Positions 35,914 to 43,928 of a stretch of 64,000 bases of DNA are shown piece after piece; the stretch's first letter is position 1; every line of letters starts with the position of its first letter. Source of the stretch: Paenibacillus_AA sp045062745 (GTDB taxonomy: Bacteria; Bacillota; Bacilli; Paenibacillales; NBRC-103111); NCBI RefSeq assembly GCF_045062745.1, contig NZ_JBJGED010000025.1, forward strand, positions 56,589 through 120,588, written 5' to 3'. A program made the position numbers and the translations under genes. The notes under the pieces were generated by a model. It was not told where the DNA came from. It saw only the letters and a program-made list of their open reading frames with translations, and searched no databases.

Positions 35914-37101
35914 TTGCTAAACATTGTCATTGCCATTGTGCTCGGATTCCAAATCATGCTGAATCTAACCCGCCCGATCATTCCGCTCTTCGGCGCCGGT
36001 CTCGGGGCCGGTACGATGGAGATCGGAATGCTGACTGCGGCGTACGCCCTGCTGCCGCTTCTGTTCGCCATCCATGTCGGCAAAATCGCGGACAGGGTGG
36101 GCGACCGGCTGCCGGTCGTGCTGGGGACGATAGGGATGACCGTCGGAGTAGCGCTGCCGTTCGCACTGCCCTCGATGTGGGCGCTGTTCGTCTCGCAAGC
36201 GGTCGTGGGCATCTCCCACATCTTCATCAACATCTCGCTGCAGAACGTGCTCGGCAACGCCGCCGCCCCGCACAACCGCGACCATTACTTCAGCATGCTG
36301 AGCATGTCGGTCGCGATAGGCGGGGTGATAGGGCCCGTGGCGGGCGGTTATCTTGCGGACCACTTCTCCTATTCGTTCGTGTTCATGGCCGCCGCGGCGG
36401 TGGGGCTGCTGCCGATCGCGCTGGCCTTCCGGATTCCGAACATCGTCATGCGCAAGGCAACTGCGGGAGCCGCTGGCACGTCCGACACGTCCGGCGCGTC
36501 CGCGTCAGCCGGCCGCGAATCGCCGCTGCAGCTGCTGCGCATCCCGATGCTGCGCAAGGCGCTCGCTTCGAGTGCGCTCGTGTTGTACTCCCGCGACATC
36601 TTCGTCGCGTACTTCCCGTTGCTCGCGCTGCAGCTGGGCTTGTCCGCCTCCGCGATCGGCTGGATCATTACGATCCAGGGAATCGCGATGGTGTCCGTTC
36701 GCTTCTTCCTGTCCCGTCTGACGGCGCTCGTCGGCCGCAGCCGCATCCTGCTGCTGTCGATCCTGCTCGCGGGCCTCGCCTTCCTGTTCGTGCCGCTCAC
36801 CGGCCAAGAGCTGGCGCTCGGGCTGCTGAGCGCGCTGATGGGTGCCGGGCTCGGCTTCGGCCAGCCGCTGTCGATGACGACGACGTACAACGCGTCGCCC
36901 TCCACGCGCACCGGCGAGGTGCTCGGTCTGCGCATGGCGACGAATCGGCTGTCACAGATGATTGCGCCGCTATTCTTCGGACTCGTCGGCTCGTGGGCGG
37001 GCCTCGCGTCCGTCTTCTACATTAGCGGCACCTTCCTGATCGGCGGGGCGATTCTGACCCGGCCCGGACGCGGGGACGATGCCGTTTCGCTTGCGAAGTA
37101 A
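35914..37101 (+). CDS. MFS transporter
   Basis: The 395-residue major facilitator has about 12 helices and a loop motif (GKIADRVGDRLPVVLGT, residues 50-66) like the MFS A-motif. The central cytoplasmic loop (ATAGAAGTSDTSGASASAGRESP) is short. The start is TTG 35914 (MLNIVIAIVLGFQIM), nine bases after AAGGGG; the ATG at 35905 touches the ribosome site. A TATAAT box lies near 35862. The last 132 nt are also coding on the other strand for the ger permease. Substrate unknown. Confidence 0.85.
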   Translation: MLNIVIAIVLGFQIMLNLTRPIIPLFGAGLGAGTMEIGMLTAAYALLPLLFAIHVGKIADRVGDRLPVVLGTIGMTVGVALPFALPSMWALFVSQAVVGISHIFINISLQNVLGNAAAPHNRDHYFSMLSMSVAIGGVIGPVAGGYLADHFSYSFVFMAAAAVGLLPIALAFRIPNIVMRKATAGAAGTSDTSGASASAGRESPLQLLRIPMLRKALASSALVLYSRDIFVAYFPLLALQLGLSASAIGWIITIQGIAMVSVRFFLSRLTALVGRSRILLLSILLAGLAFLFVPLTGQELALGLLSALMGAGLGFGQPLSMTTTYNASPSTRTGEVLGLRMATNRLSQMIAPLFFGLVGSWAGLASVFYISGTFLIGGAILTRPGRGDDAVSLAK

Positions 37102-38163
37102 TCCGATACAGAGCAGAATAACCGGGATGATAAGATAAAACGTAAGCGTCTCGAAGGGACTGGCGATCACGAAGTGATGCGCCTGGCTCGGCAGGTTGGG
37201 GGCGGCCCACAACCCGAACAAGGTGATCAGGAAGCCAAATGGCAAGGCTAGCGGTTTGTATTCCGACAAATTCAACAATTGGGCCGTACCCAGCGCGATC
37301 ACGTAGTGGTACAACCCCAATTTGATGAACGTCCCTCCCATCCAGATGACCATGACGATCGCCTCGAGATTTTCAAAAAATTCCGCGTAGGAAATGTAGC
37401 GGGAAGCGCTCATGACCGGATATACGAAATGGCCCGTTATGTTGCCGAACAGCATAAGCGTAGCCAGATTGGTGATGAACAAGGTCACCATCACGGCGAC
37501 GACGGAGAACATGCCCCCCTTCAAGCCCTTCCTCCGGTCTTTCAAATAGGGGAACAAAGCGAATATGAGGATGAAGATCAAATTCCAACTCAGCGGACCG
37601 ACCGCGCCGCGAAGCACGGGCCCGATTCCATTCTCCATGAAGGGAAGCATATTCCCCGCATCCAGTTCCGGGATGAGCAGCAGGACGAGGATGAGCCAGA
37701 GCAAGAACAGGACCGGGACGAACATCTCCCCCAGTCTCCCCAATACTTCCAAGCCCGCCCTTACGACGAAAGCGCTGGCCAGAGCGAGACACGCCATGAC
37801 CATGAGGATGGGCGTCTTGCCGAGAAACGTCCCGACCATGAAGTCGGCGTACTGCCTGACAGTATGTCCGGCCGCAAAGAGGAAGTAAAACACATAGAAG
37901 AAGCCAAGCACTTTGCCCGGAATTTTGCCCAAAATGTGCTGGCTGTACTCAAACAGCGTCTCCGCGGGATAAAGCTTATGCAATCGATATACGACGGCAA
38001 CAACAAGGAACCCTGTAAGCGAACCAATGATCGGCGACAGCCACATATCCTGCTTGGCATGCTTGTACGTAATGCCGGGTATGATCAGGATCGCGGTAGC
38101 CACAATATTCGCATAGACGAGAAAGGACATTTGGGTGGCCGAAATTTTACCTTTTTCAATCAT
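36970..38163 (-). CDS. Spore germinant receptor subunit B (second operon)
   Basis: The 397-residue protein has about ten helices with the GerXB start ISATQMSFLVYANIVATAILIIPGITYKHAKQDMWLSPIIG. VLPFG/LALPFGFLITLFGLWAAPNL follows, and a hydrophilic C-terminal tail (SGPGQNRPADQEGAANVEDGREARPRADESEE). The tail is longer than usual and is read from sequence that encodes the end of the convergent MFS gene on the other strand. It is the last gene of the second ger operon, in the order A-C-D-B. Confidence 0.92.
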   Translation of the reverse strand: MIEKGKISATQMSFLVYANIVATAILIIPGITYKHAKQDMWLSPIIGSLTGFLVVAVVYRLHKLYPAETLFEYSQHILGKIPGKVLGFFYVFYFLFAAGHTVRQYADFMVGTFLGKTPILMVMACLALASAFVVRAGLEVLGRLGEMFVPVLFLLWLILVLLLIPELDAGNMLPFMENGIGPVLRGAVGPLSWNLIFILIFALFPYLKDRRKGLKGGMFSVVAVMVTLFITNLATLMLFGNITGHFVYPVMSASRYISYAEFFENLEAIVMVIWMGGTFIKLGLYHYVIALGTAQLLNLSEYKPLALPFGFLITLFGLWAAPNLPSQAHHFVIASPFETLTFYLIIPVILLCIGLLRKRNGIVPASGPGQNRPADQEGAANVEDGREARPRADESEE

Positions 38164-38194
38164 CGGGGAACTCCTTCCTTCTCGTTTTCATTCC

Positions 38195-38419
38195 TTATTC
38201 CAGCTTCTTTCCCAACGGCTTGAAGATCGTATCGAACAGCTGGGTAGGACCGGGCATTTCCGGAAAAAACACCAGCAGCACCGCGAGCAGCCAGCCTATG
38301 GCCGCTAGGCAGATCATCGCCGCTTTTTCCTTTTTCTGATCCCGCTTCAGCTTGGGCCATTCGAACAAAATCATAAAGACCGCAACGACCGTAACCCCTA
38401 GCACGGCGAACGTTTTCAA
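38195..38419 (-). CDS. Small two-helix protein, likely ger operon D subunit
   Basis: The 74-residue protein has two predicted helices (KTFAVLGVTVVAVFMILF, 2-19; AAMICLAAIGWLLAVLLVFF, 33-52) with a short basic loop (KLKRDQKKEK). The start is TTG 38419, overlapping the GerC stop as TTGA, with a GGAGGAGGAGG stretch upstream. Small two-helix D proteins in some Bacillus germination operons are reported to modulate receptor activity. The fit in size and place is good, but the identity is inferred. Confidence 0.65.
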   Translation of the reverse strand: MKTFAVLGVTVVAVFMILFEWPKLKRDQKKEKAAMICLAAIGWLLAVLLVFFPEMPGPTQLFDTIFKPLGKKLE

Positions 38420-39603
38420 CGCTGCTTCACCTCCTCCTCCGGCAGCCCTTGCGGCGGTCCGGATAAGCCCGGCCGGCGGATGTTGGCTTTGACCTCGAAC
38501 GCCACTTCGACTGCAGGGAACCGTTCCTCCCAATTCGGTTTGACCGACTTCCACGGCTGAGGGTATTTGCGGTGAAATTGCTCGGCGAACCCGAAAATAT
38601 CGGCGTGCATTTCTTTCTGCACCAATTGCACCGTTCGGGCCATCAAATGTTCAATGTCCTCCTCCAGCTTCTTTTGGAGCTTGAGCACGATTTCCGGATT
38701 CATCAGGTTCAGATCGCTTCCGTTTACGATCACATCGGCAGTCGTTGACGCTTTCACGGTCACCTTCCATTTCCCGTCCTCCACCCTGGGGATGAGCTCG
38801 GTATCGGCCCGAAGAATTCTGCTGGAGATATACCCTTCTCCCTTTTCCGGCTCGATCGTGATATTCGCTTCCTTAATCTCGTCCCGGATCCATAGCAGCC
38901 CACGGGTCAAGTTATCGTTGATCGATCCGATCATTTTATCTTTTTTGAAAATCGCGGTCTGGTGGATATAGGCAATCGTTTCTTTCCACTTCTTACCCGG
39001 CTCGGGAGTAAGCTTCTTAACCATCGGCATCGATGCCCCTTGGCCGTCCCCGCTCACCATCTGCAGCAGCTCCTTCAAGGTTACGCTCTTCAGCACTTCC
39101 GAGACGGCCATCTCCCGGAGCACTTCGGACGAGGCACGCTCGAGCGGAGGCAGCAGCACGAGGATATCCTTGGCCGTGCCGTTGGCCACGAACATGTAGG
39201 ACCGCAACCGGGGCTGAGAATGCCGGGTCAAGAAATCGAGCTGTTCCCGAATGCCGTTTTTAGCCATCGCTTCCCCGAATACAACGACTTTCGTTTGCCC
39301 CCAGAATACCCGGCGCGGAATTTTTTGCTGCAAATCCGAGATGGCGTCGGCAATCGTTCTTCCGACCCCGCTCCTTATGAACGTTTGAGCATTGCCGCTG
39401 CTGCTGCCGCCGCCTGGATTGCCCGCTCCGCCTATCGCTCTAGGAATATGCATCTCCGCGGTCAGTTCGATGTTCTTCTCGTTGATTTGATCGATCCCGA
39501 GTCCGGTCACGAGGGCTACGTCATTGATTTCAATGCGGTCCCAACAGCCGGCAAGAACCGAGCTCTGCATTGCGAACAGCAGGGTGAGCAGCAGCTTTTT
39601 CAT
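38416..39603 (-). CDS. Spore germinant receptor subunit C lipoprotein (second operon)
   Basis: The 395-residue lipoprotein has the signal KKLLLTLLFAMQSSVLAGCWDRIEINDVALVTGLGID (lipobox LAGC), the GerXC hallmark. The mature domain contains RRVFWGQTKVVVFGEAMAKNGI, KTFIRSGVGRTIADAISDLQ-type segments and a C-terminal region ending in PGLSGPPQGLPEEEVKQR. The start is ATG 39603; a GTG 24 nt upstream is less likely since AAGGGGG falls between them. It overlaps the small D gene by 4 nt. Confidence 0.93.
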   Translation of the reverse strand: MKKLLLTLLFAMQSSVLAGCWDRIEINDVALVTGLGIDQINEKNIELTAEMHIPRAIGGAGNPGGGSSSGNAQTFIRSGVGRTIADAISDLQQKIPRRVFWGQTKVVVFGEAMAKNGIREQLDFLTRHSQPRLRSYMFVANGTAKDILVLLPPLERASSEVLREMAVSEVLKSVTLKELLQMVSGDGQGASMPMVKKLTPEPGKKWKETIAYIHQTAIFKKDKMIGSINDNLTRGLLWIRDEIKEANITIEPEKGEGYISSRILRADTELIPRVEDGKWKVTVKASTTADVIVNGSDLNLMNPEIVLKLQKKLEEDIEHLMARTVQLVQKEMHADIFGFAEQFHRKYPQPWKSVKPNWEERFPAVEVAFEVKANIRRPGLSGPPQGLPEEEVKQR

Positions 39604-39633
39604 CCTATAGCCAAACCCCCTTGTCACTAGGAA

Positions 39634-41187
39634 TTAGTCGTCTCCCTTCGCCGGATTCGGCTTCTGACCCGGTGCCTGCCGATGCGGGTTGGAAGCTCCG
39701 GTCAGATGCGGTCGAGTATCCATCATCCATAAGGGAGCCCGCACCATGATGTCTTTCATATCCCTGAATTTCATCGGCGCCATCGGGGACATATAAGGCA
39801 CGCCGAAGGAACGCAAGGAGCATAGGTGAATCAGGATAAAAATCATACCCAGGATGACGCCCATCAAGCCGAGCGAGCCTGCCAGCATGATGATGGGAAA
39901 ACGCAGCATCCGCAGCGCGATTCCCGCGGAATATCGGGGGATGGTGAAGGAAGCGATCCCTGTGATCGCGACCACCATGACCATCGGAGCGGACACTATG
40001 CCCGCTTGAACGGCCGCCTGGCCGATGACGAGTGCCCCGACTATGCTCACAGCGGCCCCGATCTGCTTAGGCAGCCGAATCCCGGCCTCCCTAAGCGCTT
40101 CGAACGTAATTTCCATAATCAGCGCCTCTACCAGCGCCGGGAATGGTACGTGCTCCCGGGAGGAAGCGACGCTGAGCAGCAGGGTGGTCGGCAGCATCTC
40201 ATGATGAAACGTCGAGATGGCCACATAGAGCGAAGGAAGCAACAGCGAGATCATCACGAATAAATAACGGAGCCACCGGATGGCGGTGCCGATCAGGAAG
40301 CGCTGAAAATAATCTTCGCTCGATTGAAGCAAGGAGAAAAACGTGGTCGGCGCGATCAAGACGAAGGGGGTCCCGTCGACCAGTACGATCACTTTGCCTT
40401 CCAACAGACTCGAAACGGCGATATCCGGACGTTCGGTATCCATAATCTGCGGAAACGGGGAATAGGGGCTGTCTTCAATCATCCCTTCGATATATCCGCT
40501 CTCCAGGACTCCGTCTATATCGATCCGTTTCAATCGTTTGCTCAGTTCTTCGATCAAGACCGGATCCGCAATTCCTTCCATGTAGGCCACCGTCATATCC
40601 GTTTGGGTATAGCGGCCGACGCTCATGTGGATCAGTTTCAACTGGGGACTTCGAATTTTTCTCCGCAGCATCGAAGTATTCACACCCAGCGATTCCGTAA
40701 ACCCCTCGCGCGATCCCCGGACGACGTTCTCGGAGGACGGCTCTTGTACGGCTCGCTTGTCCCATTTGGAAAGTCCGAAGGCATAGCCGATGGGCTCGTT
40801 CTCGATCAGAATGACCGGGTTGCCGATGGAGAGCTGCGTGATGCAATCCGCTAAGGCTTGAACCTTATCCGCTTTGGTTACCGCTATAGTCTTCTCCACC
40901 AACTCGAGCACGGTCTGGAATTTCGCCGCTCTCTCGTCCATCAGGGGAGTCAGGATGCTAGCGTCCACTTCTTCCTTATTGCATAGCCCTTCGATATAAA
41001 GGAGAAACGCTTTCTTTTCTTCGCCGATGAAGAAAGGACGGAAGACGACGTCGGAGCAATTGGCGTAGATCGCCCGAAGCGCATCGACATTCTCGTTCAA
41101 ATCCGAAGAAAGCGGAACATGACTCAACTCCGCCTTTTGCTCGCTGCCTCTAAATGGGGTTAAAGTCCGCTTCTTGCGAGAAAACAT
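39634..41187 (-). CDS. Spore germinant receptor subunit A (second operon)
   Basis: The 517-residue GerXA has FQTVLELVEKTIAVTKADKVQALADCITQLSIGNPVILIENEPIGYAFGLSKWDKRAVQEPSSENVVRGSREGFTESLGVNTSMLRRKIRSPQLKLIHMSVGRYTQTDMTVAYMEGIADPVLIEEL, the motif SPYSPFPQIMDTERPDIAVSSLLEGKVIVLVDGTPFVLIAPTTFFS, about five helices and a Pro-rich C-terminus (ASNPHRQAPGQKPNPAKGDD). The start is ATG 41187, seven bases after AGGAAGG. It is the first gene of the second ger operon. The two operons differ in gene order and probably in germinant. Confidence 0.95.
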   Translation of the reverse strand: MFSRKKRTLTPFRGSEQKAELSHVPLSSDLNENVDALRAIYANCSDVVFRPFFIGEEKKAFLLYIEGLCNKEEVDASILTPLMDERAAKFQTVLELVEKTIAVTKADKVQALADCITQLSIGNPVILIENEPIGYAFGLSKWDKRAVQEPSSENVVRGSREGFTESLGVNTSMLRRKIRSPQLKLIHMSVGRYTQTDMTVAYMEGIADPVLIEELSKRLKRIDIDGVLESGYIEGMIEDSPYSPFPQIMDTERPDIAVSSLLEGKVIVLVDGTPFVLIAPTTFFSLLQSSEDYFQRFLIGTAIRWLRYLFVMISLLLPSLYVAISTFHHEMLPTTLLLSVASSREHVPFPALVEALIMEITFEALREAGIRLPKQIGAAVSIVGALVIGQAAVQAGIVSAPMVMVVAITGIASFTIPRYSAGIALRMLRFPIIMLAGSLGLMGVILGMIFILIHLCSLRSFGVPYMSPMAPMKFRDMKDIMVRAPLWMMDTRPHLTGASNPHRQAPGQKPNPAKGDD

Positions 41188-41280
41188 GCGGGTTCCTTCC
41201 TTCTCGACCATGCCGTATCGCTTGTATGGTTATGGTTAGATTAACCAACACTTGGACCGTCCATTCAGTTGCGGCCACAT

Positions 41281-41313
41281 AAAGAAAACCTCTGAAGCTT
41301 CTGCTTCAGAGGT
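41281..41313 (-). terminator. Intrinsic terminator of the ba3 oxidase operon
   Basis: ACCTCTGAAGC and GCTTCAGAGGT form an 11-bp perfect stem. On the minus strand it is followed by TTTTCTTT. It lies 30 nt past the subunit I stop. Confidence 0.85.
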
Positions 41314-41343
41314 CGATAAACGTGGCGTTCTTTTCTATTTTTT

Positions 41344-42999
41344 CTACCACGTGATCCAAGGCTTCGAGCCCGGGACCTCCCGCAGCATCTCGATGATCGG
41401 CACCGTGTAAGCGAACAGGATGAGCACGACGACGAGGCCGACCCACACTTTCCAGTTTTCCAGGATCGCCGGTGTCTTCTGCGCATCCTCGGCCACCTCC
41501 GCCAGCTGGAACTGCTCCTCGCCCGATGCATCCTTCTCGGCGAAAAACGCCAGCTCCAGAATGATGTACAGGATGAGCAGGATGCCGACGAACAGCACGC
41601 CCCCGCCGATACCGAGCAGCCGGTTGAACGGAATCCACGACAACGCCGTCGCATGATCGTTATAAGTCGCGAACGCGGTCCGTCGCGGGGCTCCGAGCAG
41701 CCCTTCGATGTGCATCGAACCCGACATGAGGAACATGCCGGCAACCCAGATCCACGTCTGCGCCATGCCGAGCTTGTTGATCGTCGCCGTCAGCTTGCGC
41801 CCGCTGAGCAGCGGCACGAGCCAGTAGATGAGCCCGAAGAACGTGAGCGCCACGCTCGACGCTACCGTCAGATGGAAGTGGCCGGTCACCCACAGCGTGT
41901 TGTGCACGACCTGGTCCATCTGGTTGCTCGCATTGACGACCCCGCCGGCGCCGGCCGGGATGAAGATGACCATGCCCATGAACGGGGCGAAGAAGCGGAC
42001 GTCCTTCCACGGCAGCTTGCGGAACCAGCCAAACATGCCCTTCGCGCCTTTGGCCCGGCCGCTCAGCTCGAGCATCGCGAACAGCGAGAACGCCGTCATG
42101 AGCGAGGGTACGATAACCATGAACGTGAGTACGACTTGGACGAACTTCCAGGCCGACGAGATGCCCGGCTCCGTCAGCTGATGGTGGAAGCCGACCGGGA
42201 TCGAGAATAGCAAGAGCAGGATGAACGACAGTCGCGCCAGGGCATCGCTGAACACTTTGCCCCCGATGAGCTTCGGAATGACGACATACCAGCAAATGTA
42301 AGTCGGCAGCAGCCAAAAGTAAACGAGCGGATGGCCGAAGTACCAGAACAGCGAGCGCGACAGCATGACGTTGACCGTCGGCACCCAGCCCATCGACCAG
42401 GGGAGCAGGAGCAGGAGCACTTCCGCTGCGACGCCGAGTGTCGCGATGAGCCACAACGTCATCGTGACGATCGCCATGAATAGGAACAGCGGGGACAGCT
42501 TGCCCGGATTGGCCCGCCGCCAGCTGCGGTATTGGGCGAACAAGGCGAAGCCGCTGATCCAGCTGCCGACGACCACGAGCGTCAAGCCGATGTAGAATAA
42601 CGGAGATGCCTTGAGCGGCGCGTAAAAGGTGTACAGCACCGACGCTTGGCCGAGCAAGATCATGATGACGGTGAGTATCGTGCCGCCGGCCATGAGGCCG
42701 AAGCCCCACCACCCGGCTTTTCGCACGCCGTGACGCATCGCGCCTCCCGTTGTATACGCCGCTCCCGCATACAGGAATCCGACGATGAAGAACGTTGTGA
42801 ATACGAGCGCCATTAGTACCCCATGTGCGGTTAGCAGCTGGTAGTAACCGACGCCCCATGGGAGCTTGAAGTTGCCGCCCTTCACCATGCCTTGCAGCAG
42901 TCCGGCAAAGCCGCCCAGCGCCAGCGCGCCGAACGCGAACAAAATATGAGTCAGCGCCAGGAGCGAATCCCGGCGATCGAGCTTAACTTGAGTATCCAT
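41344..42999 (-). CDS. cbaA: ba3-type cytochrome c oxidase subunit I
   Basis: The 551-residue heme-copper oxidase subunit (type B, Thermus ba3-like) has about 13 helices. Visible are the low-spin heme ligand region YQLLTAHGVLMALVFTTFF, the CuB/His-Tyr region WYFGHPLVYFWLLPTYICWYVV, the paired histidines SIPVGFHHQLTEPG, and the heme ligands in NTLWVTGHFHLTVASSVAL. It reduces O2 to water and pumps protons; type B enzymes work well at low oxygen. ATG 42999 has GGAGG upstream. It is the last gene of cbaD-B-A. Confidence 0.95.
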   Translation of the reverse strand: MDTQVKLDRRDSLLALTHILFAFGALALGGFAGLLQGMVKGGNFKLPWGVGYYQLLTAHGVLMALVFTTFFIVGFLYAGAAYTTGGAMRHGVRKAGWWGFGLMAGGTILTVIMILLGQASVLYTFYAPLKASPLFYIGLTLVVVGSWISGFALFAQYRSWRRANPGKLSPLFLFMAIVTMTLWLIATLGVAAEVLLLLLPWSMGWVPTVNVMLSRSLFWYFGHPLVYFWLLPTYICWYVVIPKLIGGKVFSDALARLSFILLLLFSIPVGFHHQLTEPGISSAWKFVQVVLTFMVIVPSLMTAFSLFAMLELSGRAKGAKGMFGWFRKLPWKDVRFFAPFMGMVIFIPAGAGGVVNASNQMDQVVHNTLWVTGHFHLTVASSVALTFFGLIYWLVPLLSGRKLTATINKLGMAQTWIWVAGMFLMSGSMHIEGLLGAPRRTAFATYNDHATALSWIPFNRLLGIGGGVLFVGILLILYIILELAFFAEKDASGEEQFQLAEVAEDAQKTPAILENWKVWVGLVVVLILFAYTVPIIEMLREVPGSKPWITW

Positions 43000-43025
43000 C
43001 CATTACCGCCTCCGCTAGAAAAGGG

Positions 43026-43496
43026 TCACACCACGGTGATCGTGGTCGCCATGAATTCGTGGCCGCTGCCGCAATATTCGTTGCACAGAATCAAATACGT
43101 TCCCGGCTTCGTGAACTTATGCGTAATATGGTTGACTTCGCCCGGGACGACCATCGCGTTGACGTTTGTGCCTACGATCTGGAAGCCATGTACCACATCG
43201 GGGCTCGTGATCGAGAAATGCACCGTCGCTCCGACCGGGACCTTCATCTCGTTAGGCAAATAGGAAAAGATTTTCCCGACCATAATCGCCTCGTACTCGA
43301 GGTTGCCGATCTGGCGAATCCCCGGTTCGTTGAACGGCGCGATCTTCTCGACCTTCTCCGGGTCTACCTGTACGCTGTGATGTCCCGGCGGCTCCGCCCC
43401 CATCGCGAAGGCGCCAACCCCCAGCACCAGCAAAAAGACGACGAGCATGGTCATCCCGAACGTTAGCCATATTTTCTCGTACTTGTGGAAATGCAT
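43026..43496 (-). CDS. cbaB: ba3-type cytochrome c oxidase subunit II (CuA)
   Basis: The 156-residue subunit has one N-terminal membrane anchor (WLTFGMTMLVVFLLVLGVGAFAMG) and a cupredoxin domain. The CuA ligands are in DVVHGFQIVGTN and ILCNEYCGSGHEFMATTI, which hold the two Cys, two His and Met. It accepts electrons from cytochrome c and passes them to subunit I. ATG 43496 has GGGAGGAA upstream. Confidence 0.95.
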   Translation of the reverse strand: MHFHKYEKIWLTFGMTMLVVFLLVLGVGAFAMGAEPPGHHSVQVDPEKVEKIAPFNEPGIRQIGNLEYEAIMVGKIFSYLPNEMKVPVGATVHFSITSPDVVHGFQIVGTNVNAMVVPGEVNHITHKFTKPGTYLILCNEYCGSGHEFMATTITVV

Positions 43497-43527
43497 CGTT
43501 CATTCCTCCCCATGATGATGAAACGTA

Positions 43528-43662
43528 TTAACTGCGGAGCGCATAGATGGCGAACACGCCGCCCCAGATGGCGATGATCACCGCGCCGAGCAGCAGGACG
43601 GACGCCAAGGTTCCTCTCAGCTGGCTATCGGGCGCTTGCTCGGATTCATGTTGTCGGGTCAT
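43528..43662 (-). CDS. cbaD: ba3-type cytochrome c oxidase subunit IIa
   Basis: The 44-residue protein has one helix (GTLASVLLLGAVIIAIWGGVFAIYAL) and lies 31 nt before the CuA subunit, exactly where the small subunit IIa of ba3 oxidases is encoded. ATG 43662 has GGGAGGC upstream; the longer frame upstream lacks a ribosome site. It is the first gene of the operon. Confidence 0.85.
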   Translation of the reverse strand: MTRQHESEQAPDSQLRGTLASVLLLGAVIIAIWGGVFAIYALRS

Positions 43663-43733
43663 ACCGTTGCCTCCCCTTCTAGACTTGCATCGTTTGGATG
43701 GCTTCATCGTAGCATCGGCCATATGGGAGGGGC

Positions 43734-43749
43734 TGTGATATTAATCACA
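43734..43749. promoter_or_regulatory. Fnr/Crp-type palindrome upstream of the ba3 operon
   Basis: TGTGATATTAATCACA is a perfect match to TGTGA-N6-TCACA, with 6-bp arms. On the minus strand a TACGAT -10 (43711-43706) lies downstream and places the palindrome centre near -42, the position used by Fnr-type activators at class II promoters. Transcription activation of the oxidase under low oxygen is inferred. Confidence 0.7.
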
Positions 43750-43884
43750 CTTGCGGTATCCCGGGCAGCGTTATGGGTCAGGATTCACAGATTTGCCTCA
43801 ACCCGGCTTTCCGGCCTTCTCCTCATATCCCGGGCGCTGCTTTTCTGTTATAGTGGAACTAATAAGGCATTTCTTTCTCAGAGA

Positions 43885-43898
43885 AGAAAGCGTTTTCA
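43885..43898. promoter_or_regulatory. cre-like box in the leader of the AraC regulator
   Basis: AGAAAGCGTTTTCA matches the CcpA consensus at 13 of 14 positions. It lies between a TATAGT box (43849-43854) and the start codon, a place where CcpA would act as a roadblock. Confidence 0.55.
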
Positions 43899-43928
43899 AT
43901 TTCGTTCTGAAGAAAGGAGCACGCATTC

